Assembly (NCBI GenBank): GCA_004194705.1
Contig: SADC01001204.1
Location: 1,116,001-1,180,000, forward strand
DNA length: 64,000 nucleotides
Source of the DNA: Ditylenchus dipsaci
Taxonomy: Eukaryota; Nematoda; Chromadorea; Rhabditida; Anguinidae
Direction of reading: 5' to 3'
This document shows positions 46,846 to 57,325 of the stretch, piece after piece. The notes under the pieces were generated by a model. That model was not told the DNA's origin, did not search any database, and worked only from the letters and a program-made list of their open reading frames with translations. Numbering within the stretch: the stretch's first letter is position 1; every line of letters begins with the position of its first letter. The position numbers and the translations under genes are program-made.

Positions 46846-47167
46846 ATTTATGAGCAAATTTTTAGAAATGTTTCTGAAAATTTTTACTTTTCTGTATGAA
46901 TTTGAATGTTTTCAAGTATTTTTTCCCAAATATAGTTGTTTGCTGATTTCGTGTTCACAGCCAGTGTTTGCAATTTTAGGCCTATTTTAAAAAAGCATAG
47001 ATAATAGGCAAAGAAAAAGTGCGCCAAATAAAAGGCCGAGAAATTTTTTTCAAATTAAATATGCCGCGAAAAAAGCCGAGAAGTTCAACTATGCTTTTTC
47101 CAAATCACAAAAAAAGCATACTTATTATTATGCCTTTCTAAATTATGAAAAAGCATATTTTTTATTA

Positions 47168-48333
47168 CAGTCCACTCTCGATACAGTGTAGTGCGCGGGG
47201 ACTGGAAAAATATACACTGTATCGAGAGTTACACTATATCGAGAGTACACTATATCGAAGGTTTCCCAACAAAGCAGTCAATGTTGTACACTATATCGAG
47301 AGTTTTTCGCCTTAATGACCTGAACCCCAAATCAAAAAGATATTTTATTCGACAAAAATAATAATGGTACCATGTGAGAAATGAATTAACGGTTAGACGA
47401 GAAGTAACTGGTCATTTTTGATGTACATTCATGGCTTGTTCACGTTGTTCGAGTTAGTGTTAGAGTTCGAGTTCGGGTAAGAGGTGTTCATGTACTCAAA
47501 AATCCGAACTCTAACTCTAACTCGAAGGTGTTCACGTACATCGAGTTAGAGTTCGAGGTCGCGCTTGAACGTGCTTATGTATATAGCTCAGATGGCTCAG
47601 AATTTCGCCCCTGAGCGGTCAAAAGCCACTAAAAGTTAGTTTTCAGGCCGTTTACTACAAGGGAATCCGAGTTATATGCATCATCACCTTCAAATTCGAC
47701 CTCGAACTCGAGTACGTCAACACCCTCGAGTTAAAGTTCGAGTTCGGATCAGAGGTGTTTACGTAATCAAAACCCGAACTCTAACTCGAACTCTGACTCT
47801 AACTCGAACAACGTAAAGAAGCCATTATATTATCATGTTTCTGTTTTTCGCCTCTCTTCGTAAAAATATTCTTCTGATGCATCGGCAAAACTAAGCACCG
47901 CATGATCATCAGAATGCTGTTTCATATAATGACCGGCAAATCAAACGCTCTATAAGCTTTCAACCGTCTCTTAATTGTTTCGCCTTCACTGCCCTTCACT
48001 ACATTTCTTTTCGATTCTTTTAACTTCGGCAAAAAAGATCCAAGAATTCAATTGTAGCTCATCGTACCCTCTTATTAATGAATTTGGCGCTTTTTATTTT
48101 GGCAACTTCCATTAATGATTTCTTCTAGTTCAAAGTAATCAAACCTCACTCTTTTTCAGTACTTATTGCTCAATTTGCAAAAACGGATAAATTTACATTT
48201 TAGAGACAGCAATTTCCAATAAAATAGAAATATACACTTTATCGAGAGCTGTTTTCTTTGTTGGGACGCAAAAAATATACACTATATCGAGAGTTACACT
48301 ATATCGAGAGTGCACTATATCGAGAGTAGACTG
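47168..48333. mobile_element. pogo/Tigger-like element with CACTATATCGAGAGT repeats
   Basis: TA flanks (47166-47167, 48334-48335). Tips CAGTCCACTCTCGATACAGT and inverse (..TATCGAGAGTAGACTG). The phrase ACACTATATCGAGAGT is repeated four times at the left and three to four at the right. A TGTTCAC-hexamer element (47433-47824) is inserted within. Confidence 0.85.
47433..47824. mobile_element. (GAGTTC/GAGTTA)n relative of the TGTTCAC hexamer family
   Basis: Tips TGGCTTGTTCACGTTGTTCG and the inverse CGAACAACGTAAAGAAGCCA, followed inward by GAGTTC/GAGTTA hexamers, AGGTGTTCATGTA and GGTGTTCACGTA separators and inverted hexamers. The tips and separators match 936-1040 and 13616-13735; the hexamer does not. 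TTA follows the right tip and TCA precedes the left. Confidence 0.8.
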
Positions 48334-48589
48334 TATGCCTTTTCCAAGTTATGAAAAAGAATATTTGACGCTACTGTCATATACCCCCCCCCCCAAAAAT
48401 CGGACCTACTGTCATATATCTACCCCCCCCCCCCCCCAAAACCGACTTTTTGGGAGTGTCTAAAAACATTTTTTATGCAATAATTTTACCATAAAGGGAC
48501 CAGAAAAGCAGTTTAAAAGGGATTATGGGCTGTATTGGAGGGGAAGGAATAATACAGGGCCACTTTTTTTTAGCTGCTTTACCATGTTT

Positions 48590-48880
48590 TCAACTCGGGC
48601 CGTGGCAAAAATAGACTCTATATGCATTTTATGATCAAGTGTACTTCTCGAATCATGTCTAAGGTAGTGCGTGCGCGCATCTCTCTAACTCTCAAGCCCC
48701 CTGCGCCCCTTCGGGGGCGCAGGGGCTTGGGGGCTTGGAGTTGAGATGCGCACACCCACATACCTTAGACACAAATCACTCAAAGCGACTCTGGATGCAT
48801 GAAAAAACATGCATACCAGAGTATTTATGCGGTAGGCCCCAGATTCGCCTATGTTCAACATCTTTGTTTTTTCGCCGAAG
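48590..48880. mobile_element. palindromic-core family P, copy 4
   Basis: CTCAAGCCCCCTGCGCCCC and its inverse at 48690-48745, between TCATGTCTAAGGTAG and ACATACCTTAGACACAAATC. Same order as the copies at 17690, 24580, 32980 and 55505. Confidence 0.85.
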
Positions 48881-49109
48881 AGCATTTCCCCTCGTTCTAC
48901 AAAGCCGGGCCAGAGGCCCGGCATCCAAAAATTCAGCCTAGCACTCAAAAAGTGCTAGGCCTATGCGTAAACCGCGAGGTCACCCCGCTGATGGGCTTTG
49001 GTCCATGAAAAATACTTATACTTATGGTTTGAAAGTACCTTAGACGCTTAGAGAATTAGTACTCTAAGGATCCAACCATCTCGCAAGTGGCCCCTGTCAC
49101 GGAAAAATG

Positions 49110-49400
49110 AAGTCCAGTGGAAGACACTAAATGACCACTGGCCAACCAGTAACTCCACTGGAATCGCCAGAAAGTATGAATTTCTAGTAGATTGCACTGG
49201 CATTCAGTGTAAATCGCTCATTTAGTGGCAATTTGGTGGAATTACCAATTTAACCACTGGAATTCCAGTGGCAATCAACTGGAATATTCCGATACAATGG
49301 CGAATTTGGTGAAATCTAGCAATTTACCAGTGGAATGCCAGTGGTATATCACTGGAATTGTGACTTACTGGTTTCCAGTGGCAATTTTCAAATCAAAATA
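49110..49400. repeat. CCAGTGGAAT array, left arm
   Basis: About ten scattered ATTCCAGTGG/CCACTGGAAT units in mixed orientation. The counterpart at 52140-52320 has TTCCAGTGGAATACCACC units. ACGGAAAAATGAAGTCCAGT (49100) and the inverse ending ATTTTTTTATCCGTGG (52342) suggest an inner TIR pair. Confidence 0.75.
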
Positions 49401-49409
49401 TCGTAGTTG

Positions 49410-50425
49410 ACACTAAACTAATGTTTTTTAACCTTTTTATACGCAGGAATGTATTCGTTTTTATCACGTAGCTGTTTGTTTAAGTATTATTTTGTCCTCA
49501 TAAAAGTCAAACGCTCAGTCATCAAAGCTCGATTAAGGACACGTCGATTCAAGGACACGCTCGATTTTAAGGACATAAAATTTTGTTGTTTTGTCTGTAT
49601 CAAATAGAAAACTTTTAGAATAAAAGCATCGGAATATTTTTTCAATCTTTAAAAAATTATAAATTGAAAAAAATAGACTAAAAAAACCACAAAAGTTAAA
49701 TAAAGCATTATAGAATGATTGTAAATGCAAAGAAAGTGACTACTCTCATAAAAAATGGACGGATTCATCATTTTTTTGAGAGTCGACTTTTTTATTTAGA
49801 GGGGAGTGCTTTTTATAATTCACCAAAAACGCGCAATAAAAAGCTTTAGATGGTGTATGGAGCAAAATTTCGAAACCGCATCAAAAAGTGCCCATAGGTA
49901 TGGGTCGACATTTTTTTTTGAAGGAGTGCTTTTGGTTTTGAGGGGAGTGCTTTAGGCTCCGCCCACCCCAGAATCAAAAGTGTCCATAGGTGTGGGCGTC
50001 TGTTTGGAAGTGCCCCATAGGTATGGGGCACAATGGCGCATCCTTTGTTGTCTGGAAATGGAGCCATGTACTACTACTAACATATTCTGAAATTGGGTGA
50101 TTCAGCAAACTGTGAATTTTTTAGGCTTTTACACCCCAAGTAAACAAAGGAGAACCACTTGGTCGGAATATATCAATAGAAACTTATAACTTATTAAAAA
50201 CCAAGCTGAAGATAACTAAGGGAAGATTCCGTCAAAACACGTCCAACAACTAACCTTCCTCATCAGATATCTGATTTAACTTCGACTTTTCACAACACTA
50301 TTTACCACATTTACTCAAACGGAATTCTTTATTTGAAAACAAGAAAGCACTAGAGAGTGCTTTTTGGAGTAACATAACGAAAGGCGTAAACAATAGAGAG
50401 TTACGAGAATTCTGGATTTCAGCAG
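49410..50425. other. stretch without recognised gene
   Basis: 49505-49590 has CTCGATT..AAGGACAC phrases of the pogo-type tip. 49880-50030 has four copies of CCATAGGTRTGGGC-like units, partly inverted. No gene until the H4 exon at 50430. Confidence 0.5.
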
Positions 50426-50429
50426 CGAT

Positions 50430-51430
50430 TCACCCATCAAAGCCGTAGAGAATTCTGCCTTGGCGCTTCAGAGCATAGACCATATCCATAGCGGTGACCT
50501 AAAGTAGAGACGATAAACCAATGAGATGAGAAACTTTGGGTGAGTAATATGTTGTAATTAGCAACAGAACCTTGGAATACAGTCGATTCTCGATTTAAGG
50601 AACACCCCAAAAGTTCGTTCTCCAGCTGGGTCCGACACTTTTTTTAGCTCGATTTTCGAAGCGTTTTTAAAATTCTGTTTTGACAGTCTAGTCGTAAATA
50701 TAGCAAGGATGCGATTTTTGCCGATCGTTTTTCAAAAATCCAAAAACTTTTTCTTCTAAAAAGCAAAACCTCGATTTAAGGACAGGCTTTTTCTAAAATC
50801 CCTGTCCTTAAATGGAGGGTTTGCTTTTTTAGAAGAAAAAGTTTTTGGATTTTGAAAAACGATCGGCAAAAATCGACATCCTTGCGATGTTTGCGACCAG
50901 ACTGTCAAAACAGAATTTTAAAAAGCTCGAAAATTCGAGCTAAAAGAAGTGTCGGACCCAGCTGGGGGAACGAACTTTTTGGGGTGTCTTTAAATCGAGA
51001 GTTCCACTGTATTGCCAAAACTTCAGGGGTCCTGGCAATTGTGGAGGCATAACAACGTGAAATATAAGTGAAAACTGAAAAAAAGGATCTTTCAGGTCAA
51101 GAAATGCCTGAGACCCTTAGGGTTCTGGACTGCAAAACTTCAGAGTATCTAGTTGTATTCGAAAGAGGTTATTAAATAAGGCAAATAAACATTACTGTCT
51201 TGCACTTGGTGCGCCTGCGAGTTTCTTCGTAGATGAGGCCAGAGATGCGCTTGACTCCAGCTCGACCGGCAAGACGACGGATAGCAGGCTTCTTGACCCC
51301 AGAATGTTGTCGCGCAGAATCTAGAAGACAAACATCAGGATCAGTGGTGAAGAAAAATGATAAGTCAATTACCTTGCGATGACGCTTGGATCGACCTTGC
51401 CGAGTCCTTTTCCACCGTTGCCATTCCTGG
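50430..51430 (-). pseudogene. intron-containing histone H4 copy
   Basis: A minus-strand copy of the nucleosome core histone H4 in at least three exons. Exon 1 (~51430-51373) reads GNGGKGLGK, then after a 1-2 base shift GRSKRHRK. After a 52-nt GTAATT..TTCTAG intron, exon 2 (51320-~51194) reads ILRDNI, shifts, then [20 protein letters not shown] and GLIYEETR. Exon 3 (50498-50430) reads VTAMDMVYALKRQGRILYGF, DG and stop. Residues ~56-80 are not found. A 430-bp pogo-like MITE (50580-51009) lies between exons 2 and 3. Canonical animal H4 has no introns, so this resembles a variant or orphan H4; frameshifts, a missing segment and replaced residues suggest decay, though some shifts may be sequence errors. 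It lies inside the 48367-52532 element. Confidence 0.85.
50580..51009. mobile_element. pogo/Tigger-like MITE, 430 bp, in H4 intron
   Basis: TA flanks (50578-50579, 51010-51011). Tips CAGTCGATTCTCGATTTAAG and inverse (..TAAATCGAGAGTTCCACTG). Arms of ~200 bp include AAAACGATCGGCAAAAATCG. CTCGATTTAAGGACA is repeated at the centre. Confidence 0.9.
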
Positions 51431-51439
51431 AATAAGCTG

Positions 51440-51635
51440 TTACGGAAAATTTTGTTACGAAATTCGCTGTTACGAAAATGTTTGTTACGAAATTTCGCTG
51501 TTACGAAAATGTTGTTACGAAATTTCGCTGTTACGAAAATGTTCGTTACGAAAATGTTTGTTACGAAAATGTTTGTTACGAAAATGCTTGTTACGAAAAT
51601 TCGCTGTTACGAAATTGTTCCTGTTACGAAACTTC
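51440..51635. repeat. GTTACGAAAATGTTT minisatellite (~12 copies)
   Basis: Tandem imperfect 15-19 bp units of GTTACGAAAATGTTT or GTTACGAAATTTCGCT, just upstream of the H4 copy. The long frames here merely translate the array. Confidence 0.9.
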
Positions 51636-52054
51636 GTACAGCCGCTAGTTCTCCTACAAAAATCTTTGTTTATGCACACTTATTTTTTTCATACAATGAT
51701 GTTTCGTATGTTGTATATAGCTTGTGTAATAACTCGACCGCCTCTTCTTATCTAATACCAAAATTATCAAGATGTATTCATGTGGAAGCTATTAGCATAC
51801 AGCGAAAAATAAACCCTGTTTAACAAATATAATTCGTTTCTGAGATTCATACTCCAATAATTCCCATTAAATATAAAATTGCTAAGTCAGTCGAATAATA
51901 TCTCCTGCTGTTGTACTTGTTAATTCTTCAATTTCACTAGTTATATCACTTGATTGCATTCATCACACACCAATAAAGCACATTCAATAACGAAAGACTC
52001 ATTATTTCAAAAATTGAGTATAATAGGCGTCTAATAACCTCATTACATTAAAAC

Positions 52055-52127
52055 GACATGTTGGCTCAGTGGGTAGTGGCTCAGGGTCTTACCATTCGGG
52101 TGGTCGGTTCGAATCCGAACATGGCAG
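52055..52127 (+). other. tRNA-like sequence
   Basis: TGGCTCAGTGGGTAGTGGC is A-box-like, GGTCGGTTCGAATCCGA a full T-arm, and GACATGT can pair with ACATGGC except at one position. The anticodon arm does not pair. It is a degenerate tRNA or SINE head inside the 48367-52532 element. Confidence 0.4.
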
Positions 52128-52729
52128 GTATACTTTTTTTCCAGTGGTATTCCACCTTGATTCCAGTGGAATACCACCTCGGTTCCAGTGGAATACCACC
52201 TAAATTCCACTGGAATCCCACCTTATTGCCACTGGAACACCACGAATTCCCTCACGCATCCGATGGCACTCCCACTGGTGATTTGGTGGTGAACCAGTAG
52301 GAATTAGGTGGGATCCCACTGGAATTTTTTTATCCGTGGTATTTATTTTCCTCCCCTCCCAATACAGCCCGCAATCCCATTTAAATTGCTTTTCTGGTCT
52401 TTTATGTCGAAATTATTGTGTAAAAATGGTTTTTGACCATCCCTAAAAAAGTCGGTTTTTGGGGGGGGGGGGGGTTGAGGTGTGTATATTACAGTAGCGC
52501 TTTTCGGGGGGGGGTTATATTACAGTAGCGCCGAATATTTATTAGTCATGCTTTCCCCAGGACTGCGTTTTTCCGAACAACTATGCTTTTTGTAAAAGTG
52601 AAATAGGGATTGTGGATAAAAGGATGAAAAGGATGGGTAGTACTGTGCTATGTCCTAATTACAACGTTTTTATTCTCTGTATGTTAGCCTAAGGCAAGAT
52701 TACAGTCGTGACTAACACACATTGTGGTC

Positions 52730-52935
52730 ATGTTTAACCATGCACTCAGGCGGTTTTATCTGCTCATACACTTAGATGGTCCTATCCAACCACACACTTT
52801 AGGTACCCTATTCATCCATCTTTTTAGGTGGTTCAATTCAGCCATACACTCAGGTGCTCTAGCCAACCTTATACTTAGATGGTCCTACTTATATTGTAGC
52901 ACCCAGGTAGACCTATTCAGGAGTATAAGGCGCCA
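52730..52935. repeat. ~25-bp minisatellite (~7 copies)
   Basis: Units of the type CACTTAGATGGTCCTATCCAACCATA in head-to-tail order, degenerate. Lies in the old interior of the 46962-54751 element. Confidence 0.75.
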
Positions 52936-53216
52936 AATGGTTCTACAGTCCGTAGTACTTATGTGGTATAATTCATGTCATCGATATATATATTCTACTA
53001 ACAGTCTACGCATGAAAGTACCTCAAATTCGTCAGGATCGAAAAATTTGGGTCGCGTACCCGGGCTAATTCATCCTAAAAGTCAGATAATGATCAGAAAC
53101 ATCAATAGACATAATTTACCAATTTATTCTACTTTCAACAAGAGCATTTCTTAAACAAAACAGAAAGAATCAAATGTCAATGCAAAAACATAATTTTAAG
53201 AACTCTTGCCGATTTC

Positions 53217-54199
53217 TCAGAGCTGATATGAAGCTGCCCGTAATTCAAGTAGACAATCAACTGATCCTTGAGCGAGTGGCACCTGTCGTGTTTCGGCGTA
53301 ATCGATGGAAAAAGCATCTGAGAACAGACGATTCGGCACTGCAACTTGAGACCAAAACGAACTGGAGCTGTGTCTGTTCTGGCTTTCTAGCATCATAGGC
53401 CACGGCCGCCATATTGAAGACCTTCTAAAGATGCTAGCAAATATAAAAAGCAAACAGAAAGTTGTCAAACCAGGATTACCAGCAATAAATGTTCTCCGAA
53501 CCCATGGCTGAGAAGAGCAGCTGTAGAAATAGCACTCAAAGGACTTCAACATTCGCCATATACTAAACAAACAGTAAAGTTAAATAAACTCCAATATAAG
53601 GCCAACGTTGGCAAAGTCTCTAGGGTGGTCTGAAATCAGAGTCAAACTGTGAGGCACCTCTGATATAAGGCACACTTGACGGTCCTCAGGGTGGTCTCAT
53701 AACAGGGGTTTAACTCTAAGGCCAGCCTTCGACATAACCAACCTTTGACCAGTGCTCAAGGTTGGTCTTTCATCGAAAGTTCGACTGTATTCATGAATTC
53801 GTTAAGCAGCACACCAATGTTGTTTTTCTGAACCACGGGCGAGAAGGCATCCATGGAAATCGCACTCCCAGGATCTCTGAGACCACGCCACCTAGACGAA
53901 TAAATGAAATATAAATGAATCTGATAAACATCTTACCAATGCTGTGTTTCGAAACATGGCTAAGAAGAGTAGCTGTAAGACTTGCATAGATTGAATCATC
54001 CTCATACATCGCAGCTGAATTTAAAGTTTATAAAAGCACGTTTCTCAATAACAGTTTGCAGCCATACCCCTGCGAGAGCGAAGGAACACGGAACTGGTAC
54101 ACCCAACCCACGGTTCTGATCGAAGGCGTTTTTGCTTAGCTGTTGTCTGCACTACAGAAGGCTCCTCAAGTCGACGACGCTGATTTTCAGCTTGGCAAA
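53217..54199 (-). CDS. unrecognised multi-exon gene with repeated exons
   Basis: Exons: 54199-54068 (CQAENQRRRLEEPSVVQTTA..., basic), 53-nt intron, 54014-53937 (AAMYEDDSIYASLTATLLSH), 45-nt intron, 53891-~53798, a further exon ending 53480, 46-nt intron, and 53433-53217 ending in TGA. The first two joins keep one frame. Three exons encode similar ~23-residue segments: DDSIYASLTATLLSHVSKHS, DPGSAISMDAFSPVVQKNNI and SPLSAISTAALLSHGFGEHL. The last two need frame shifts. Possible 5' exons lie at 54250-54450 (MPNTPTSQ..). A pogo-like MITE (~53572-53787) separates exons. It is within the 46962-54751 hAT element, so perhaps a captured gene. Function unknown. Confidence 0.5.
53572..53787. mobile_element. 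pogo-like MITE with AATATAAGGCC repeats
   Basis: The right tip AAGTTCGACTG lies before TA (53788-53789); the left tip is near CAGTAAAGTTAAAT. Internal TATAAGGCCAACGTTGG, TATAAGGCACAC, TAAGGCCAGCCTTCG and inverse GGTTGGTCTT units repeat the subterminal phrase. Confidence 0.6.
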
Positions 54200-54759
54200 C
54201 TAGAATGAATAAAAAATGAGTTCACAAAATGCTCAAAAGGATTTTTTTCACCATCTTGCGCTTCTTGCTAAACATTAGTCATGTTGAGCGAGAGATGGGC
54301 AGGCACAGCACCGCGAAGACAAAGCAACTAAAATGATTTTATTAGTGCTTTTGATACCTCTTCATGATATGATCTTTCGCTTACGAGACAACGCCTTTAT
54401 TCCCTCTTGTAGACGTTCTGGCTGGTCGGCGTGTTAGGCATTGCAAATTCGTAATTCGACAACTAAAGTAGAGCTTAAATGAACCATCAAGACTAAGATC
54501 GGCTTTTCAAAAAAACTAGATAAATTGTGCAGCAATCATGCTTTCAGAAAACGCCGAACAAGTTATTTCATTTTATCGAACTTTTAAAAAAGCCGAGAAA
54601 AGATGTAAAATTAATATTCTTTTAAAAAAGCATAGATTTTGATCTCTGCTTTTTCAAAACTGTTGACGAGCATATTTATTTTCTCGGCCATTAATGAATT
54701 TTGCATTTAGCAGGGGCTTCGGCCGTTTTGCTCGCCCCACTGCAAACACTGTTCACAGC

Positions 54760-55079
54760 AAATATGGTGGAAGAGGCGAAAAAAACTCAAACTAAGCAAA
54801 CACTCTTTTCGAGAAAAACATTTGAACAAAAACGGATCTGATAGAGCCAATATGTTGGCAGATTCTCTTTGACCTTTTCAGCGAGCGAGTGTTTCTCGGT
54901 TCTCTTAATGTGGCTCAGAGCCATTTACGTCTGTCTCATTGCTATAAATACAAAGTTCTTCGCCAATCAAGGCTTATCCACCACGATTTTATCTAATCCA
55001 GATAGAATGACTCACTGAAATTTTAAGTTTTTAAAGCATCGTTATTTTTATTTGCTAAGAATACTGGACCAGCATTTCC
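54760..55079. other. flank of the hAT insertion; possible promoter
   Basis: TGCTATAAATACAAAG at ~54938 is a good TATA box ~140 bp before the ATG at 55080. Nothing else recognised. Confidence 0.35.
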
Positions 55080-55456
55080 ATGGCTTCTGTGCTCAACTAC
55101 TTTAAGGAGATGTATGGTCTGTGGTCGGACATCTGGAGGTTAGTTCGATTAACGAGAAGAAAAATTGAGATAAATCTGTCAGGATTCGCTGCGCTTCGGT
55201 CAGAAAGTTGGATGCTTGCATATCTTGTATAAAGCAATTCAACGAACTTACAAATTATTACGTTAGCATTAAGAGGACCAAGATTTTCACACTTGACTGG
55301 TCGACCTTTTTGAGTCTTTCAAATTTTTTTTCAAACTTTCAAAATTTTCAAACACTTCCAAATAAGTCCTCCGACTATTTATATAACCCAAAAACTATCA
55401 GTAGGATGAAAAATCAGCTAACAAAAACAAACTACTTTATTCTGCAAAAAATTTAA
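55080..55456 (+). CDS. unrecognised small gene, 5' end
   Basis: ATG at 55080 after a TATA-like TATAAATA at ~54940. Exon 1 (55080-55138) encodes MASVLNYFKEMYGLWSDIWR. A 44-nt GTTAGT..TGTCAG intron (55139-55182) precedes exon 2. The joined frame reads IRCASVRKLDACISCIKQFN and stays open to a stop at 55456, but the later part is low-complexity Ser/Asn/Phe and may be 3' sequence. Part of exon 2 (55236-55330) is duplicated at 58256-58360, with the AACGAACTTACAA and TTGACTGRTCGACC phrases. Family not recognised. Confidence 0.45.
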
Positions 55457-55482
55457 AAAAGAAAAGATACGAGCTTTCGACG

Positions 55483-55690
55483 CTACTCTCATATACCCTT
55501 CCCCAAGTCATATGCCCCTGCCCCCAAGCCCCCTGTGCCCGAAGGGGCGCAGGGGCTTGGAGTTGAGATGCGCATAACCCACATACCTTAGACACAAATC
55601 ACTCGAAAAAGACTCCGGGATGCATAAAAGCATGCGTACCAAATTTTCTTTACGCGGTAGGCCCCAGTTAACAAAACTATTTCAAATTCA
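55483..55690. mobile_element. truncated 48367-type terminus with family P palindrome
   Basis: GACGCTACTCTCATATACCC is the tip of the 48367-52532 family, followed at once by the P core (CAAGCCCCCTGTGCC..) and ATACCTTAGACACAAATCAC. The left half of the P palindrome is lost, so this is a deletion derivative. Confidence 0.7.
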
Positions 55691-55926
55691 ATCTTTTCGT
55701 CAAAAAATGACCGAAAACCACAGGGGGACCAAGGCAATCAAAAAAATTTGTTTTCGAAAAAAATGGCCTTCCCACACTTTTTGTCGTTTCTATCGTTTTT
55801 GGGGCATATGAAATACTTAGACCTCGAAAAAACTCACTTTTGGCTCGGCCAAATAGTGTACTTTAGCCGCCAACCCTCGCAACTGGCTCGTGTTCGTGAA
55901 GGCTTTCATCATTCAGAAGTGTACTA

Positions 55927-56999
55927 CAGGGTGGTCCAAATTCACCGCGGGACTTGTTTTGACCATTAATTTTTAAATTTATCATCTGAAGCGAAATCTT
56001 TTTTTTTTCGAAAGAGGACATTCTACTACGCAAGAAAATGACACCAAACACTGTTTAGCCACTTTTTTCATCTCAACATCGAACCACACCTAGGAAAAAA
56101 CAACTAAATTAAACGAGAATTTCAGAAACAAAAATTCTTATTAGCCTATTTTATTCAACGTTTGCGTATTAGTCTTCGACGGATTTTCCTCGCTTAGAGT
56201 CATATTTACATTTTTGAGCATAAATTCTTCATTGTTCCTCGCAAATTTACTCACTGGTAGTAGTCGATCGATGTTTTCACAATTTCCTGTGAAAGTTCAT
56301 CAAAAAATCTACCCGAGCCCCCAACTGTTCTGAACGATCTTCGATCAATGTTCCAGCGCGCTATTGATGAACTTTCCAGAAAATGGTGAACAGTTTTATG
56401 CCCTAGGCCACAATGGAGGTGTGAGGTGTGAGTCGAGATGTAGAGCAAGGTCCGTTTCTAAAATTTTATTTTTTAAATCCGATATTGGGAAAGTTTTATT
56501 TATTGAATAGCGGACCTCAAAAATAGACACAAAAAACTTTTCAGATCAGTAAAATGAATAAATCTCGCTGAGCTGCATCACCTCAAAGACCTCGACCTCA
56601 CACCTGCATTGTGGCCAAGGCATTATTGTGGCCTGCAGGCGCCTTCTCTATCGCTGCATTGAAGTGCAAGGAATATTCGTCGGAAAATCATAATCAGTCA
56701 TGTCAAATAAACTGGCGTTATCAACCGGTTAATTCGCCGGTGGGCCCCCCGGTTGAATCAACCGAAATCAATCAACCGGTTGATGGTCGATGTGGCGTTG
56801 GTTTGGTCAAATTCAGGCTTAATCAAGACTGATCCTATGTGATAATTGATCTTGGGATAAAATAAAAGTTGTTTCACACGTTGGTGTCACCCTCTTGCCT
56901 AAATTTTCTATTTTATATTAAAAAGATCTCGCCCAGATAATAAAAATTCAATAGTTATCGCCAAAAAAATATCGCATTGAATTTTTGGGGCCACCCTGT
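55927..56999. mobile_element. probable mariner-like element
   Basis: TACAGGGTGGTCCAAATTC at the left and the inverse GAATTTTTGGGGCCACCCTGT at the right, with TA on the left only. Inside, 56395-56630 is a foldback (GGCCACAATGGAGGTGTGAG and inverse), and 56710-56785 repeats AACCGGTT. No transposase seen. Confidence 0.5.
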
Positions 57000-57019
57000 G
57001 AACAAGAAAATTTAGTTTA

Positions 57020-57123
57020 CAGTCAAACCTCACTATAGTGTGGCACCCCCTGGGACCGGCCTCAGGGTGCCACTATAGCGAGGTGGCACTATATTAGGGT
57101 GCCACTATAGCGAGGCTCGACTC
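57020..57123. mobile_element. pogo/Tigger-like mini-MITE, 104 bp
   Basis: TA at both borders. Tips CAGTCAAACCTCACTATAGT and inverse (..CTATAGCGAGGCTCGACTC). The phrase GTGCCACTATAGCGAGGT is repeated throughout. It sits just before the coiled-coil fragment at 57142. Confidence 0.8.
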
Positions 57124-57141
57124 TATCAGTGTCTTTTTCAG

Positions 57142-57325
57142 AATGTCGATTGAAATTGCTCAGATTGAGAAGCAGACGTGGTTGCAGACTCAGCAGTCAG
57201 ACTTGGAGATCCAGCACCTCTTAAAGAAAATAATCGCCTGAAAGCATTCATAGAAAGTCTGGAGCAGGAGCTGAGCAATTAGCAAAAGAAGCCAAGAGAA
57301 ATCGAAGAACAGCGAGCGCATTAAT
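57142..57325 (+). pseudogene. coiled-coil protein fragment
   Basis: From ATG at 57142 the frame reads MSIEIAQIEKQTWLQTQQSD, then LEIQHLLKKIIA and stop. Shifting one base in the CTTAAAGAAAAT run gives KENNRLKAFIESLEQELSN, an obvious heptad coiled coil, and another shift gives LAKEAKRNRR. It is the 3' end of an unidentified coiled-coil gene, interrupted by single-base shifts (mutation or sequence error). AATAAA occurs at 57427. Confidence 0.5.

Larger units (their letters stand above)
48367..52532. mobile_element. 4.2-kb element, 8-bp duplication, carries histone H4 copy
   Basis: GAATATTT flanks both sides (48359-48366, 52533-52540). Tips GACGCTACTGTCATATA and inverse (..TATTACAGTAGCGCC) lead into ~190-bp arms with poly-C/poly-G runs and CCAATACAGCCC. 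Inside the arms a CCAGTGGAAT array occurs at 49110-49400 and, inverted, at 52140-52320. The interior holds a family P palindrome (48590-48880), a histone H4 gene copy (50430-51430) with a pogo-like MITE in its intron, a minisatellite and a tRNA-like sequence. The 8-bp duplication points to hAT. Confidence 0.85.
46962..54751. mobile_element. 7.8-kb hAT-type composite, perfect 8-bp duplication
   Basis: Tips CAGTGTTTGCAA and TGCAAACACTG are inverted and flanked by TTCACAGC on both sides (46954-46961, 54752-54759). Subterminal AAAAAGCATAG and CCGAGAA segments mirror at 46985-47110 and 54560-54700. The interior holds a pogo-type element (47168-48333), a second 8-bp-flanked element (48367-52532) and a spliced gene (53217-54199). 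Without the nested insertions the element is ~2.4 kb. No transposase is recognised, so it would depend on one supplied elsewhere. Confidence 0.85.

Noticed and set aside
51357..51823. Two overlapping plus-strand frames of 132 and 145 codons
   Set aside because: They translate the GTTACGAAAATG array opposite the histone H4 exons.
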